NCBI GenBank assembly: GCA_009760855.2
Contig: WPIO01000005.1
Location: forward strand, 4,200,001 to 4,264,000
Reading direction: 5' to 3'
DNA length: 64,000 nucleotides
Origin: Cristatella mucedo
Lineage: Eukaryota; Bryozoa; Phylactolaemata; Cristatellidae
The position numbers and the translations under genes were made by a program. The notes under the pieces were generated by a model that saw nothing but the letters and a program-made list of their open reading frames with translations, had not been told where the DNA came from and did no database searches. This document shows, piece after piece, positions 22,761 through 62,546 of the stretch; positions within the stretch are counted from its first letter, which is position 1; the number at the start of each line of letters is the position of its first letter.

Positions 22761-23160
22761 ATCGATACAGGCTTCGTCCATGCTGTATGAGATTATTGTG
22801 TTGTTGTGCAGCTGCCATCGTCACTAACAGGTCGACAAGTCGCTTCCCTTTTTTCAGCCAAAAGAAAGTTCCAAAAGGAGCTGTTGTTCTCTTGAAAATG
22901 AGAACGTATCTGCTGCGATAATTGTTGACTGTACTGAACAGCATCTGTTCTAATTATTGCTGTGTGTGTCTGCTGCTGCTGCTACTGTAATTAAAGAAGT
23001 ATCCGGTCACTAATGTATGCCCCACCTGCAGCCGGTGTTGGGCAGTTGACCCGGCTCAGCTTCTGGCCTTTGATGCAGGGGATGTTGCCTGCAGCAGCTG
23101 CATTCCCCCAACTTCTGTGAATCAGGGGTTTGACGAATTACCGAAATCCACCGATATCAA
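22761..23160. other. Unique sequence, no gene recognised
   Basis: Contains a short CTG run (22968-22983). Short frames on both strands lack domains. Confidence 0.35.
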
Positions 23161-25013
23161 CCGCAATCCACTCCAATTTGGCTAACACCGACCAGACGTT
23201 AGCGTTGCCGAGCTCAAATTTTGCCCTGATATTGTAGTACACGTTCGATTTTATCTATTCACCAAATTTCATGTCGCTGCACTTATGCAAATGAGCTTTG
23301 ACGCCTACACCACAATCCACCGAAATCCATTCTAATTCCCGTCAAATCCACTACAAATCAACTGTGCATAGCTCCGAAACGTATGGAAAATCAAATTACT
23401 CTACACGTATAATGTACCCAGAAAATTTCGCAAGATTTCGCTCACGGGCGTTCTCATGAAGTCCACTGAAATAACATTGCTGTGGCCCAGGCCAATACCG
23501 GCAATCCACCGCAATCCACTGCATTTCACCATGCAACGAAAGAAATCCTGTTCGAAAAGCTCAATTTTTGATTGCATAGGACAGCTCACTCTGCGACAAT
23601 TGCACTTAAAAAATTTCCCACGAGTGCAAATTTTGCAAAGATTGCCGTACCTTGCCTGAGATTGTACGAGCGAAATTGGTTAAAATGATGTGATTGACTT
23701 TACAAGTGTGCTTTGTAACATTCATTCAAAATTGAAGCATGGCGAAACCAATTTCAGGGCATTTTGCATCAGATTGCTGTAGATTGCCGTATTGGCCCGG
23801 GCCATTGCAGTCAACTACAGTGGATTGCTACCGAATGGTTGAGGCAATTGCAGTGAAATTGTGCGATTAAACAATAACCGAAGATTAGATCAACGTGCAA
23901 TCACTATTAGATCTTAAACTGTACGTATTCTGGTATTTTTTCGGCGGGTTGCGTTCGATTGAAGTATGGTCCGGGCAGCTGCAGTTTCTTGCAGTGCATT
24001 TCTGCAGAATGGCCGAGGCAATTACATTGAAGTTATGCGAGTACACAATAACCGTAGAGTAGTGAAGTGTGCAATCATAAAGAGCTTCTAGTGTACGCGT
24101 TTTGGTCGCTGTGCTACAGATTTCGGCGGATTAAGGTGGATTACGGTATGGGACCGGGCCGTTGCAGTCGAGTGCAATTCATTGTATGAGAACTCGTGTG
24201 CACAATGGAGCAAAATTTTGTGGGTGCACTTTGAACTGAGTTTAATCCTATATGCAATGTCAATTAGAGCTTCGTGATGGCGATTTGAGGATGATTTGCA
24301 GTGGAATAGAGTGGATTGTGGTAGTTTCTCAGGTCATTTCAGGTTATTGCCGCCCGTTGCCACAGTTCGAGGATGCACAATCTCTTTTATTCTACGTGGT
24401 TGTGCACACAGCAAGCTGAACTCTAATATGCAATAAAAACCGGAGCTCGGCGCAATCTATTTTGATTTTTTATGCAGTGGATTCGGTGGATTGAAGTAGA
24501 TTGTGATATTGGCCCGGGCTACTGCAGTCGATTGCAGCGCGTTGCACGAGAGCGGCCGTACCAACGCAAGTGAAATTTTTTAAGTGCAATTGTCGAAGAG
24601 TGCTGCCTTATGCAATCCAAAAGGAGCTTTTCGAACAGGATTTCTTTCGTTGCACGGTGGAATGCAGTGGACCTCGGTAGATTGTGGTATTGACCTGGGC
24701 CACTGCAAAGTTATTTTAGTGGACTTCGTGAGAACGTGAGCGAAATCTCGCGAAATTTTCTGGGCACATTATACGTGCAGCAAAGTTTGATTTTCCGAAC
24801 TTTTTGGAGCTGTGCACAACTGATTTGTGGTGGATTTGACGAGAATTTGAATGGATTGTGGTAGAGGCGTCCGGCGTCAAAGCTCATTTGCATAAGATAA
24901 GTGCAGCTAGATGAAATTTGGTGGATAGATAAAATCGAACGTGTACTACATTATCAGTGCAAAATTTGAGCAGCATGTCTGGTCGATGTACGCTTAATTA
25001 GAGTGGATTGTGG
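23161..25013. mobile_element. Foldback element built of ~175-bp units
   Basis: The left arm (23161-23622) and right arm (24572-25013) are long inverted copies. Shared blocks in order include GACCAGAC, GTAGTACACGTTCGATTTTAT, GCAAATGAGCTTTGACGCC, AGAAAATTTCGC and CGAAAGAAATCCTGTTCGAA. Both arms and the 950-bp centre are made of a unit that repeats about every 170-180 bp, marked by a GGATTG-GTATTGGCCCGGGCC-TGCAGT core (near 23795, 23970, 24145, 24500, 24680). Units left of about 23650 run in reverse, those to the right run forward. No open frame or transposase is seen. I cannot assign it to a named superfamily. Boundaries are approximate. Confidence 0.78.
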
Positions 25014-25377
25014 TTCGACGCCTGCTGGTCACCCGGAAGCTCGGATGGTGTGTTCGAAGGGCCAGCCGAGGCCACTCTGTATCAGGTCGTGCCGAGCGCC
25101 GGCACAGACGAGGCCGGCAGTCGCTCGTCACGTGTAGCATGGCCACTGTGCCTCCTACTGACAGAGGTAGCCACTGCCACCACCCCACTGCCTGCCAAAG
25201 AGACCAGCGTGGCCTCCTCGGGCAGGCATGGGTGGCGTCTGCAGGCGACTAGGGCTGCATCGAAGGGGCTGCCCGACTCTCGCAGGGGCAGGCTCGACGA
25301 AAGTGGCCGCAGGGGCATGCTTTCGTGGCATTCGCAAAGAGCCAGAGCATGCTTCTAAAAAAGAACATTACTAGCTT
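25014..25377. other. GC-rich unique stretch
   Basis: It is open in several frames on both strands, as expected for GC-rich DNA. No domain is recognised and no splice structure supports a gene. Confidence 0.35.
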
Positions 25378-25527
25378 ATTTCGAAGCTTCTTTTGTGTAG
25401 CGACAAACGAGCCTTACAGGCACTCTCACCACCGGCAACAAAAGATCGCCCACCGAGCTGGATTCGAACCCACTCGGGATCTTGGGACCGAGGTCGTGAA
25501 GAGCAACCACCTTACCTAGCCTAGGCC
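25378..25527 (-). mobile_element. SINE-2 copy
   Basis: Minus-strand head with GGTTCGAATCC-like box B, the CTCGGTCCCAAG palindrome region and the GTCGCTACACAAAAGAAGC 3' part. Moderately diverged. Confidence 0.75.
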
Positions 25528-25782
25528 TACGGCGATAGGAAGAGCGAGCGGAGCATCTGCTCTAGTCGAAGCATCGAAGCGGTTGCACCTCGCTTGGCAC
25601 CTCGTGGCCGAGTCCGAAGGGAAGTCTGCCGCAGGACGTCGACTTTTTACCACATCTATGAGATCAGGCAGGTTTCCAGGAGGTTTCATGCCTCGTGAGA
25701 GAAGTGCCTGCTCTATCCTCAGCCAGTGGCCACCTGAGGCCCCTGCTTAGCTCTAATGCGACTCAGGGATAGACACACTGGT
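25528..25782. other. Unique spacer
   Basis: Nothing recognised. Confidence 0.3.
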
Positions 25783-26150
25783 TTGTTTCTAATAATATTA
25801 ATAGTAACGATAATAATAAGAATACATTTGTATAGCACCTTCAGATAACGGAATCTCTTTCTAGGCACTTTTGCTGCATAGAAACCATTACCAAATGATT
25901 GGTGGTTACATTCGCAAGCACAGTCTAAGTAGGTACATGCACACGAAGGGCGAATCACGAAGGCCTACCAAATGCTGTAATAAACATGTGCGTTTTAAGC
26001 TTCTTTCTAAATGTCACAGGGGACATTGTCACGTGTTTCGGTGGTGAGTTCCGGGCTTTGCGAACATTATAATAATAACACATTTGCATAGCACCCTCAG
26101 ATAACTTAACTTAATCTCTTTCTTTCCCGGGATTCCCAAAGGATTTGAGG
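25783..26150 (-). mobile_element. Two LINE-A 3' fragments in series
   Basis: Minus-strand LINE-A 3' region 25783-26062 has an ATT-rich tail at 25789-25832 (plus-strand AAT runs). A second 3' end follows at 26068-26150 whose middle is deleted: the 3' hallmark joins directly to the GGGATTCCCAAAGGATTTG part of the ORF. Confidence 0.75.
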
Positions 26151-26332
26151 TCTGTGCAAAGAGAGCTGACTGCCAAAAACAACAGCCGAGCCAAAGTTTG
26201 CTGCATTCTCCTCTCCTTGAGAGTCAACGGAGACATTGCGGTCCATAATTAGCTAGCTGCCTCACTGAATTTCGCTTGAGGGAGCTGAGAGACAGAGGGG
26301 GAGGGATGGGTAAGGCACACACAGCGGCTTCT

Positions 26333-26571
<239 letters not shown>

Positions 26572-26634
26572 TCTGCCTGAGCCCAGCCATCAAAAATGGG
26601 AATAAGAGGGAGGCATGAGCAAGCTTGCAAATTC

Positions 26635-26640
26635 TTTATT
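26635..26640 (-). promoter_or_regulatory. AATAAA polyadenylation signal
   Basis: Minus-strand AATAAA lies 217 bp after the stop codon of the lipid transfer protein gene, implying a short 3' UTR. No other AATAAA occurs between the stop codon and this site. Confidence 0.7.
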
Positions 26641-26856
26641 CATAATACTTTTGTCGATGACCGTGCTAATAAAATTGCGAACGCAAAACATGTAATCTCG
26701 TGCAGCTAGTGTGCCAGGCTGCGCAAAATTATATAAGTCCCTCTCAACGTGACCCTAATTACGGTAGACCGAGGCGATGGCTGGCAGCAGTTTCTGGAGC
26801 ACTCGCTGCCACCGGGCATCTGCGCGAGCTTTTGCTCGGCATCAGGATTCAGCTGT

Positions 26857-54259
<27,403 letters not shown>

Positions 54260-54301
54260 TTCGCCGGCGGTGGCTGATCCCGCAGCAGTCGCCGGCAGCC
54301 G

Positions 54302-54308
54302 TTATATA
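54302..54308 (-). promoter_or_regulatory. TATA box of the lipid transfer protein gene
   Basis: Minus-strand TATATAA lies 49 nt upstream of the ATG at 54259. With initiation about 30 nt downstream of the TATA box, the 5' UTR would be only about 18-20 nt. Confidence 0.7.
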
Positions 54309-54450
54309 CCCTCCTCGTTAGCGCGAAGAATGTAGTCGAAGGTTCAAAGATTAGGACCCGACCCCCACAGCCACCTGACGAAATACGATAGGCCCTCGTT
54401 AGCCTAGGCCGCCAACGCGTCCCCGGGACGGGCAGGCAACGCGCGGCGGG

Positions 54451-54453
<3 letters not shown>

Positions 54454-54497
<44 letters not shown>
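54454..54497. repeat. (CGG)n trinucleotide repeat in the promoter region
   Basis: About 14 GGC units lie some 150 bp upstream of the TATA box. A short hairpin (GCGCCGCT-gat-AGCGGCGC, 54512-54530) follows. Confidence 0.95.
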
Positions 54498-54630
54498 ACG
54501 AGCCCGGCGGCGCGCCGCTGATAGCGGCGCGGCGCCGGGTTCCTGGGAAATAGGAGGTGGCCCGTCCTTTCGGAAAGCAGCAGCCATTTGCTCTGAGTTG
54601 GAGGCGTTGCCGGCTGCGCGTCTGTTTGTT

Positions 54631-54882
54631 ATAGCGTTTAGTGGGTCCTTGCGATTCGACCTCTGCGTGCTTATGCGTGCCGACACAGCGCCTGCTGCTG
54701 CTAACTAAACCGTATCTACACGTTGACCCTGTGCATGTCACATATAACAATATTATGCTTGCTGACATTACATGCTATTACTAATCGTTTGACCACGCTT
54801 GCTATACAGCACATGTAAAGTGCCTAAGGAGAGATTCAGTTCTCTGAGGGAGCTATACCGATTTATTATTATAATTATTATT
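54631..54882 (+). mobile_element. LINE-A 3' fragment upstream of the promoter
   Basis: The 3' region from TTTAGTGGGTCCTTG to the ATT tail (54862-54882). Its end lies about 570 bp from the TATA box, and its start about 320 bp. Confidence 0.85.
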
Positions 54883-56883
54883 ACACCCAGAATAACGATC
54901 GTCATTCATAACCTGGCTTATATAGCAAACCGCCTTTTCAACATGCACTTTTCAAATCGCGCGAAAAATTCCCGGTCCGTTTACGGCGAGATGTGCTGAG
55001 AACTGCTTCATACCTAATATGCACGGGGTCTACAGAAAGATGCGGCCAGGCGCAGGCGGCGACCGACCGCCGTCACACGGAAAGAGCGCTCATTTCGGCC
55101 AGGTTGGCCCAAACGAGTCCTCTAGGGATTTCCTGAGGGTCACTCGTAAAAACCTACCCACTGAAAGGCGCCTTACGCCAGGCCACGTGTGGGTTACATG
55201 GTACTGTTTCGCTTGATAGTTTGGTGAGCTGACGCTTTTGACGGCGAAATCGCAGAGCTGGACAACGCGCAGGACCCGAGTGCACAGTCACCAGGTGGGC
55301 GATAGATTCTGGCGCCCGCAGAAGCTCTGGGTGCAGCCAGAAAGAAGACCGGAGGCGTGGCACAGCTCCTAGCTCGGTGTCGCTGTCCGGCGACTACCGC
55401 AAGTCAGCTTTTGGTGCCTGGATGGAGAGCCTGCAGGCGCAGCGGCCCCGAGTTTGCACAACGAATTTCAGCATCGATCCCTCACAGCTTGCTACCAATC
55501 TCGCTGGCCGAGAGCTATTACGAAATAAGCTTGCCTAACCTGCGATTCGCGGGTAAGTTGTCGCGGTTTGGATCGTCCCCGGGAATGCCTAATTACGTCA
55601 TTGTGCAAAGGCCAGAGAGCAAGCTTCGCCGAATGGACTACAATCTGCTCGGCTCCGAGCAGTAGCTAAGGCTCTAACGTTTCTGACCTCCGAATGAAGA
55701 GACCAAAGGCCGATACGTCCAGCGGTCCCGTTCGGAGGAGCTGGTTCCTGCGCTAGGTGCTGCGTGCGGTTTGTCTCTTGGCTCGCGGTCGAAACCACGC
55801 GGCTCAAGGCTGAGCTGGAGATCGAGAGCTTCTCATTGCTACAGCGTACAACTATCAAAGCTTCAGCATTATTGTATAGGGCAGACTAACAGCCCTCATC
55901 TACGAAACTCCTACATGAAATTCCAAGCCTAGTAGTAGGAAAGCCCTCCCTCGGACTCCTCAGGTATCGCCTCCGAATTGTGCTTTCTGATGCGATGCTC
56001 CGGGGAGTGAATGTTCGAAACGATTGCTGAGGTCGGTGCCCCTGTTTCAAGCCGGCTGCACAACCACCGAGAGCGGTAAGAGCATTATCGCGGTCGGTCT
56101 TGCGCTACATCTGTCCTACTTTGGCTCTTCTTATGTCGCACTTTGGACTTCCTTCTTGTAGGATGCTAATACGGTCAGTTTGCCTTCTGTCACTCTCATT
56201 CTTCTAACCCCCTACTAGCTCCATCGCCGTTGTTGTCGAGGGAAAGTGGCATCCGTAAGGGAGGTAGGAAATGGCCCTTCGAAATGCGCATCCAGATGAA
56301 ACTAGACCTTTCCGAAATAGCTTTTATCGCCCGGCCACCTTGCGATCTGACTTATATATAGCTCATATTATCCCATAAACTGGGACTTTCTAGGAATCAA
56401 AAAAGCGATGAAGAAGTCATGCCCCTGACGGTGCTTATGATTGGTCCTTGGTTTGGTCGATGGTTCGGCCTCTATCTAGGCCAAGAAGTAGAACCTTGCA
56501 TTGCCTCCCTCTCTTCTTTCATTCTTTCATGGACCTCGGACGGCCTCAGTCTTAGTGACTATTGCATTTAAGACTAAAGCCAGACTGAAGCAGGACAGAA
56601 GCAAGACACACCGTGTAAACACGGTTTGAAGTTGGTGGACAGCTGCAAAGGCCAGCGGTCTGACGTTGGGCAGCTGCCTAATGGTGAGGTGTCCTATTAC
56701 CACAACCCGAGACCCTGATTGATTTCTGGGGTCTTTCCTTGCTTGACCCACGGTGGCAAATGGCTCAAAAATTGGCCAACAGAGTGAAAACGCTGAGAGC
56801 TGAGGCAGTCCATCTGCAGCACTTATAAAGTGCTCTTGGGTTGCTGTGTCCGCTTAGACAGGACTCGAAATGCAGCATCTTAA
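54883..56883. other. Unique sequence with one dispersed repeat
   Basis: A second copy of the dispersed repeat lies at 55088-55165. A 102-codon plus frame (55357-55665, residues such as SLAESYYEISLPNLRF) is open, but I do not recognise it. Nothing else is supported. Confidence 0.4.
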
Positions 56884-58510
56884 TAAGAATAATACATTTG
56901 TTAAAGCACCCCGAGAGAACGAAATCTCTTTCTGGGCGCTTCACAATTTCTGCTAAGGAAGCAGGATCGAATGGTTAGTGGTAGCATGCTCAATAAACAA
57001 CAATAATAACATGATTATGTGTGACAAGCATAGGGTCAGCATGCAAGTATGGTTACTGGCAGCATGCACAGCGTCAACACGCATAAGCACATAAATGTCG
57101 ATTCACAGGGATCCACTAAATGCTGTCATAAATAAGTGTGTTTTTAGTTCTTTTTAAATGTAGTCAAGTCAGGAAATGTGATGCAAGTCAGAAGTGAGTT
57201 GCAGACTTCGGGAGCATACGAACTAAAGGCACGGTCTTCAAAGGATTCGAGGTTTGTATGAGATATAGGTAAACGATTAGATTCCGAAAAGCAGGTGGTA
57301 CAATGCTTACTTAGCCTGGTGGAGGAGTAGATCTGATAAGTAATCTGGAGCCAAAGAATGCAGGGACCCAAAAGTGAATGACAGAACCTTGAGGTCGATG
57401 CGTTGCTTGAGTGGGAGCCAGTGCAGGTCGGCGAGAAGAGGTGAGATGTGGCAACTTCGATGCTCACGACAGACTAGCCTAGCTGCAGAGTTTTACACCA
57501 GCTGGCAGTACCTGATTGCACAAGCAGTAGACCAGCTATCAGTGAGGAACAGAAGTCGAGACAGGATGTCACAAATGAATGGACCAACTTAGATGTGGCA
57601 TCTTTATCTAAACAAGCCCGAATTTCAGCAATGCTAAGTAGCTGAAAGTAGGCAGACTTTATTGTAGAGCTGATGTGGTCGTCCAACAAAAGGCCACTTT
57701 GGAACCCCTCACCTACATTTCGAGCAGATTCAACAGGAGATATGGTGGAAGAGCCGATTTTGAGCGTTAGCTTTTCCAATTTCTGAATCACACTTGGTTT
57801 GCCCATAACTAGTAAGCTGGTTTTTATCATCATCCTATTTAAGAAAATTTGCTGACATCCACGTGCAGATGTCATCAATACATGCAGCAACAGAGTTGAG
57901 AGAATTCGACGTGCTCGAGGGCTGGGAGGGAATAAAGCAAAGGTACAACTGAGTGTCATCTGCATAGAAGTGAAAGCCTAGATTGTGCTTGGCAAAACAT
58001 CGGCAAGATAAGAGTATAAACCATGAAAAGAACTGGACCAAGCACAGATCCCTGCGGTATCCCATATTTAAGAGGCTTCTCAGATGATCTTTGTCCATTC
58101 ACATAAATACTCTGGAGTCTTCCACTGAGATAGGATCTTAACCATTGCAATGTAGTGCCGTGCCAGTGAAGCTCAGGTGAGATGAGAGATACTCAAGAAG
58201 GACTTGGTGATCGATAGTATCAAAAGCTGCCGAAAGATCGAGCAAAACAAGCAGAGACACTCTACCCATGTCTGCATTTCTAGGAAGGTCATTATACACC
58301 CGAAGCAATGCTGACTCCGTGGAGCGATTAGCTCTAAAACCAGACTGGAACCTACTAGCGAGGTTTGAAGTTTCACTATATGAGTTCAGCTGGTCTGCCA
58401 CGACTCGCTTTAGTGTCTTTGATAGGAACGGTAGAAGGGAGAGTGGGTGGAAGTTGCTCAAGTTCTCTTGGTCTAGTGTTGCTTTCTTGATTAGTGGCCC
58501 GACTACAGCC
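56884..58510 (-). mobile_element. LINE-A copy, best-preserved RT
   Basis: On the minus strand the RT is readable in adjoining frames: LLPFLSKTLKRVVADQL, RANRSTESALLRVY, LLDLSAAFDTIDHQV (catalytic Asp), YGIPQGSVLGPV, YADDTQLYLCF (catalytic Asp pair), then the C-terminal domain and the 3' end. The RT core is interrupted by about four frameshifts or stops. It is truncated upstream of the RT. The 3' end at 56884 lacks a long ATT tail (AAGAATAATAC). Confidence 0.9.
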
Positions 58511-58891
58511 TATGTCAGTGAGCACGGAATCACGTAGTGATTCAAATGGCTGTAGTTGCTGAGGGACCGTCCAGATGTTGAAATTCTGAAAGGACTGGCC
58601 ATCAGGTTTTTAGTTTGCTTCTTTTTTTATATAGTTTTATTCAAATTTAAAGTCACTCAAGAGTTACTGTTATTGATGACATGCCTTTTAGTTTGCTCTA
58701 GAATATTAGCCAATCTTTCCATCTGCAGACCGGTTCCTCAACTATTGCTGCAATGTAAGCTGATTCGTAAACCTAAAAAAGACACCAGAAATAGAGCCCA
58801 TAATCGGTTTTGATGGCTTGCAAGCAGTTTTCCGAGCTAGCGCTGGAAAAAGCTTTCATAGCCGAGTGCCATGATATCGAACCGACCAGCG

Positions 58892-59242
58892 AGCCTGGAA
58901 CTCCCTCCCGACCTGCGTCAGAACATCCCCTGACCTGACCACATTTAAAAGGAACTTAAAAACACACCTATTTAGGACAGCATTTAGTGGGTCCCTGTGA
59001 TTCGTCCTTGATGTGCTTATGGGTGCTGACACTGTGCATGCTGCCACTAACCACATTTGCATGCTGACCCTGTGCATGTCACCCCTAACCATATTATTCA
59101 TTTCGTTTGTTTTTTTTCAAGCATGATTTTACTTACCATTCAATTGCATTTCACTTTACAGCAAATGTAAAGCGCCTAGAGAGAGATTAGGTTCTCTGAG
59201 GGCGCTTTATCAAGTGAATTATTATTATTATTATTATTATTA
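58892..59242 (+). mobile_element. LINE-A 3' fragment, young
   Basis: It starts at the C-terminal WNSLPTC-type segment and ends in (ATT)n at 59217-59242. It is nearly identical over 350 bp to the 3' end at 2205-2562, differing at roughly a dozen positions by eye. Confidence 0.9.
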
Positions 59243-59289
59243 TGCTGATATTCCTGACCGATATTCCTGCTATTCGGGCAGCACGGTGA

Positions 59290-59310
59290 GTGAGAGAGAA
59301 AGAGCAAAAG

Positions 59311-59380
<70 letters not shown>
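59290..59380. repeat. (GA)n microsatellite
   Basis: Imperfect GA/AAAG start, then pure GA at 59316-59380, shortly after the LINE-A tail. Confidence 0.95.
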
Positions 59381-59383
<3 letters not shown>

Positions 59384-59392
59384 AGCTGAGTG

Positions 59393-59520
59393 TAGCTGAT
59401 TCAGCAGCCTCATTTAAATACGGGTAGGATAGCCTTAGCAGCTACTGCTCGGCTTGCCATGGGAAATAACGTGCTGTACTAGAATACGCAATCTGGATCA
59501 TGAAGTGTGACCACCTTAAA
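59393..59520 (-). mobile_element. SINE-2 remnant
   Basis: GCAGCCTCATTTAAATA and the following 60 bp match the 3' part of the copy at 46018. The head is strongly diverged. Confidence 0.5.
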
Positions 59521-61696
59521 CATTAGCCAAGTCCGTTTGGGACCCACAGAGCTGCTTAGTAAACTGTATCTCTGCAATTATTAATTTTCCAAGACAGCAG
59601 TAAAGCAATCAATCATCGAGAAATGGATGAATTCGAACTCAGAGACCGAAAAGTTTGAGTCACGAAAAACCTCATCATTCCGAAGCGAGTGAACGGATTT
59701 TCAGAGGGGTGCTGTGGAGATAACCACCAATACGTATCGGCAGCCTTTTTGTCCGAGGTTTGACAGGGTACATATTGCATCGGCTACACTCTATCGTGCT
59801 CCAACCCATGATTAATGAGTAGTCATGGCACAGCACTGGGGGGGGGGGGGGGGCAGCAGCTGGCACACGCTGGCGACTTAGCTTTTCAGCTGAAGAGAGC
59901 TGGCTGAAATGATCCATCCCTCAGTAGCCTAGCATGCCGAGGGGTACTAACGGCCAGCTTACCCAGCTGTAGACTGTTTCTCGCCAGCTATTCTCTGCAA
60001 GTTGGATCGCGAAAGACTCCTATCTTTCGATGTGTTGGCAGTAGCGTTGGCATGCCAAGCCTGCAGGAAGGAAAATGCCACCGTTAACGATATTAACCAG
60101 CCATTAAAAATCCGGCTGCCCTCAAAAAAAGCTATTTACCCAGTGGTCACCTGACCCCGGTCGAAAGCCTCCTGCAGGGCTCCGGAGACATTACATTGCC
60201 TATAAGCTTATTTAAAGGGGCTTAACCTTGACCCGATCCAATCAGCCGCATGAGATGTTAAGGGTGGATGGCATTCCCTTCATTATTGTGCAACCAAACC
60301 TAAGAGGGAGGCTCCAGCCCCTAAACCCTTCCAAGCTGCCTTTCTGGACTGCAGCTGCTGCCGCATCCACCGGTGGTACCCCCTCCTGTACTGCTGCTGC
60401 AGTTGCTGCTTTATCTGCCAAAATTATGGCCTCTGCTTGTGTTTCCACTATAACCACAGTCTCTGCTGATGTGGCTCCTCTCATTGTGACCCCTAATCGA
60501 CTTTCGTTGGTGCAAGCTGCTAAACTGAAGAAAATGCCAACCAGTTAGCCGACGAGCTCCTATCGTGAGAAGGTGACCTACCATCTTGAGGAAGGCCAGT
60601 AGTGGTATGGCAAACCGCTTAGCCCGAGCTGTCCAACTCTGCATGGCTGGGTGTCTGAGGTGAGTTGGGTGAGCTGGTGTGGCATGTGCTTTATTCACTG
60701 AAGGTGGCAAATGGCGTGCATGTTCTTAGTGTAGCTAGACACAATCAGTTCTGTAGAAAAGTGTTCCTTTCTACTCTTGAGCAATGGACGCTTACAAGGC
60801 ACCATCTCAGCCAGCGCTGCTCCCAGTAGTGCTTTCGGCACCTTCTTAAGTCTCTGTGATTAAATTTGATCGTGTCAAAGTTACAGCCCTTCTCGCGTGG
60901 CTCAGCCCCAAGGAACAGACAACTCGATCGAGGTTTATTGATACACACAATGTACCAACACAAATCTGCTCTCTTGCTGCTGAAGTGATTCTTGACACAA
61001 GAGTTGCATCCACATTATAGCTGGTTCGGAAGGCGACTACAGGCAGACTCGTTAAAAAGCTTATAACAGTTAACGGTCAGACATGAATTTTCATAAAAGC
61101 TCAATACGATTCTCACAACATCGCGAGTGTTGGGACCTCCTCATCCTCCCTCGGGTTCAGCGGTGGCATGCCTAATAGCGGCAAGGTTGCCTTCACCCGG
61201 TGAGAGTTTCTCCCCACACCCCTCCTGCCTAAAATCGTATCCGTGATGCAAAACTTCACACGAAAATCCTCTGTTTTCTCCTTGACACGCAAAGAGGCTG
61301 CATGGAGTCAAACGAGTCCTGCCATAAAGAGTCGACCGGTACCAAGTCTTGATCTCGGACATGAAACATGTCAAACGAGTCAGCAAACAGCAATACAACC
61401 ACAGAAGTCCTCGACAGCACCCAGCCACCTTAGGCTGGGCCAGCACACGTCGGATGCTGCCAAACGTGTCCTTAATGTCAACGAAGGCCGAAAACATCCA
61501 ACGATAGATCCAATTGCTTCCCTCTAGCAGTACTAAAAGCTGTCCTTCATCGGAAGTGACTGCTCGAAGCAGCTGGATGCCAGGTACCAGGCACGATGCT
61601 CTTCTACTGAGCTGAGAGTCAGCCACCAGCCCCAAGTTGCCAACAAGCCTCGAGGCCAGGGCACCAGACAGCAGTGCCTAGAGCATCAGAAGCTAA
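59521..61696. other. Single-copy stretch, no recognised gene
   Basis: It contains a G-run at 59838-59852 and several open frames. The longest is 164 codons on the minus strand (61141-61635), with AFVDIKDTFGSIRR vaguely like an RT motif. The neighbouring RT blocks are missing, so I do not call it. Confidence 0.35.
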
Positions 61697-62450
61697 GTAA
61701 TAATAAGCAGTCTGTGTAATGCCCTCGAAGAACTAAATTACTTTCTACGCACTTTGCAGGTGCTTAAATGAAGCATGCCGATACGCTTACTGATAGTATG
61801 CACAGTATCAGCATGCATACGCACACAGGAAGCAAATTAAAAGAACCCACTAAATGCTGCGAAAAACAGGTGCGTTTGTTAAGCTTTTGCTTAAATGCCG
61901 TCAAATTAGGAAGATGTCGTGAAGTCAGTGGGAAGTGAGTTCCAGGCTTTAGGACCGTGCAAACTAAAGGTACGGTCTCTAAAAGATTCGAAGTTCGTAC
62001 GAGGTATAGCAAAACAATTTGAGATAGAAAATCTGGTGGTATGATACCTAGCCTGACTGGGGAGTAGCGCCGCGATGGCACACCAGGTAAGGCGGTTGCT
62101 TCACAACCTCGATCCCGAGGTCGTGGGTTTGATTCCTGCGGTGGGCGATTCTATATCGCCACTGCAAGCGGTGGTGATAGCCGTAAAGGCTCTTCTGTCG
62201 CTATACAAAAAGAGGCTTTTCAATCAGCTAGGATTCTAGTTCTGATATGTAGGCTAAAGCCAGAGAATAAAGGAGCCTAAAAGTGAGTGACAAAATCTTA
62301 AAGTCAATGTGCTTCTTGATTGGAAGCCCGTGCGGGTCAGCAAGAAGTAGTTTGATGTGGCAACTTCGATGCTCATGACAGACAGGCCTAGCTGCAGAGT
62401 TTTGCACTGACTGTAAGAGCCTGATTTTTCAGCCCAGTCGACCAGCAAGC
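61697..62450 (-). mobile_element. LINE-A 3' copy split by SINE-2
   Basis: Minus-strand LINE-A C-terminal ORF and 3' region (61697-62067 and 62239-62450), with a SINE-2 in the gap. No long ATT tail, and frameshifted. Confidence 0.85.
62068..62238 (+). mobile_element. SINE-2, complete, inside LINE-A
   Basis: Head GCGATGGCACACCAGGTAAGG, palindromic ACCTCGATCCCGAGGT, box B GGGTTTGATTCC, body GCAAGCGGTGGTGATAG, 3' end CTGTCGCTATACAAAAAGAG then TTTTCAATCAGCTAGGATT. The best reference copy of the family in this window. Confidence 0.9.
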
Positions 62451-62489
62451 AGTAACTTTTGCACAGTTCGTCTTTGCACTTAACTACAC

Positions 62490-62495
62490 ACACAT

Positions 62496-62541
<46 letters not shown>
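62490..62541. repeat. (CA)n microsatellite
   Basis: It directly borders the left end of the Tc1/mariner-like element. Confidence 0.95.

Positions 62542-62544
<3 letters not shown>

Positions 62545-62546
<2 letters not shown>

Noticed and set aside
60228-60710. Ala/Thr/Ser-rich plus frame and opposing minus frame
   Set aside because: Low-complexity composition on both strands and no supporting structure.
61141-61635. 164-codon minus frame with AFVDIKDTFGSIRR, similar to an RT catalytic block
   Set aside because: No other RT blocks (GIPQG, YADD) occur around it and the rest of the frame is unlike any LINE.
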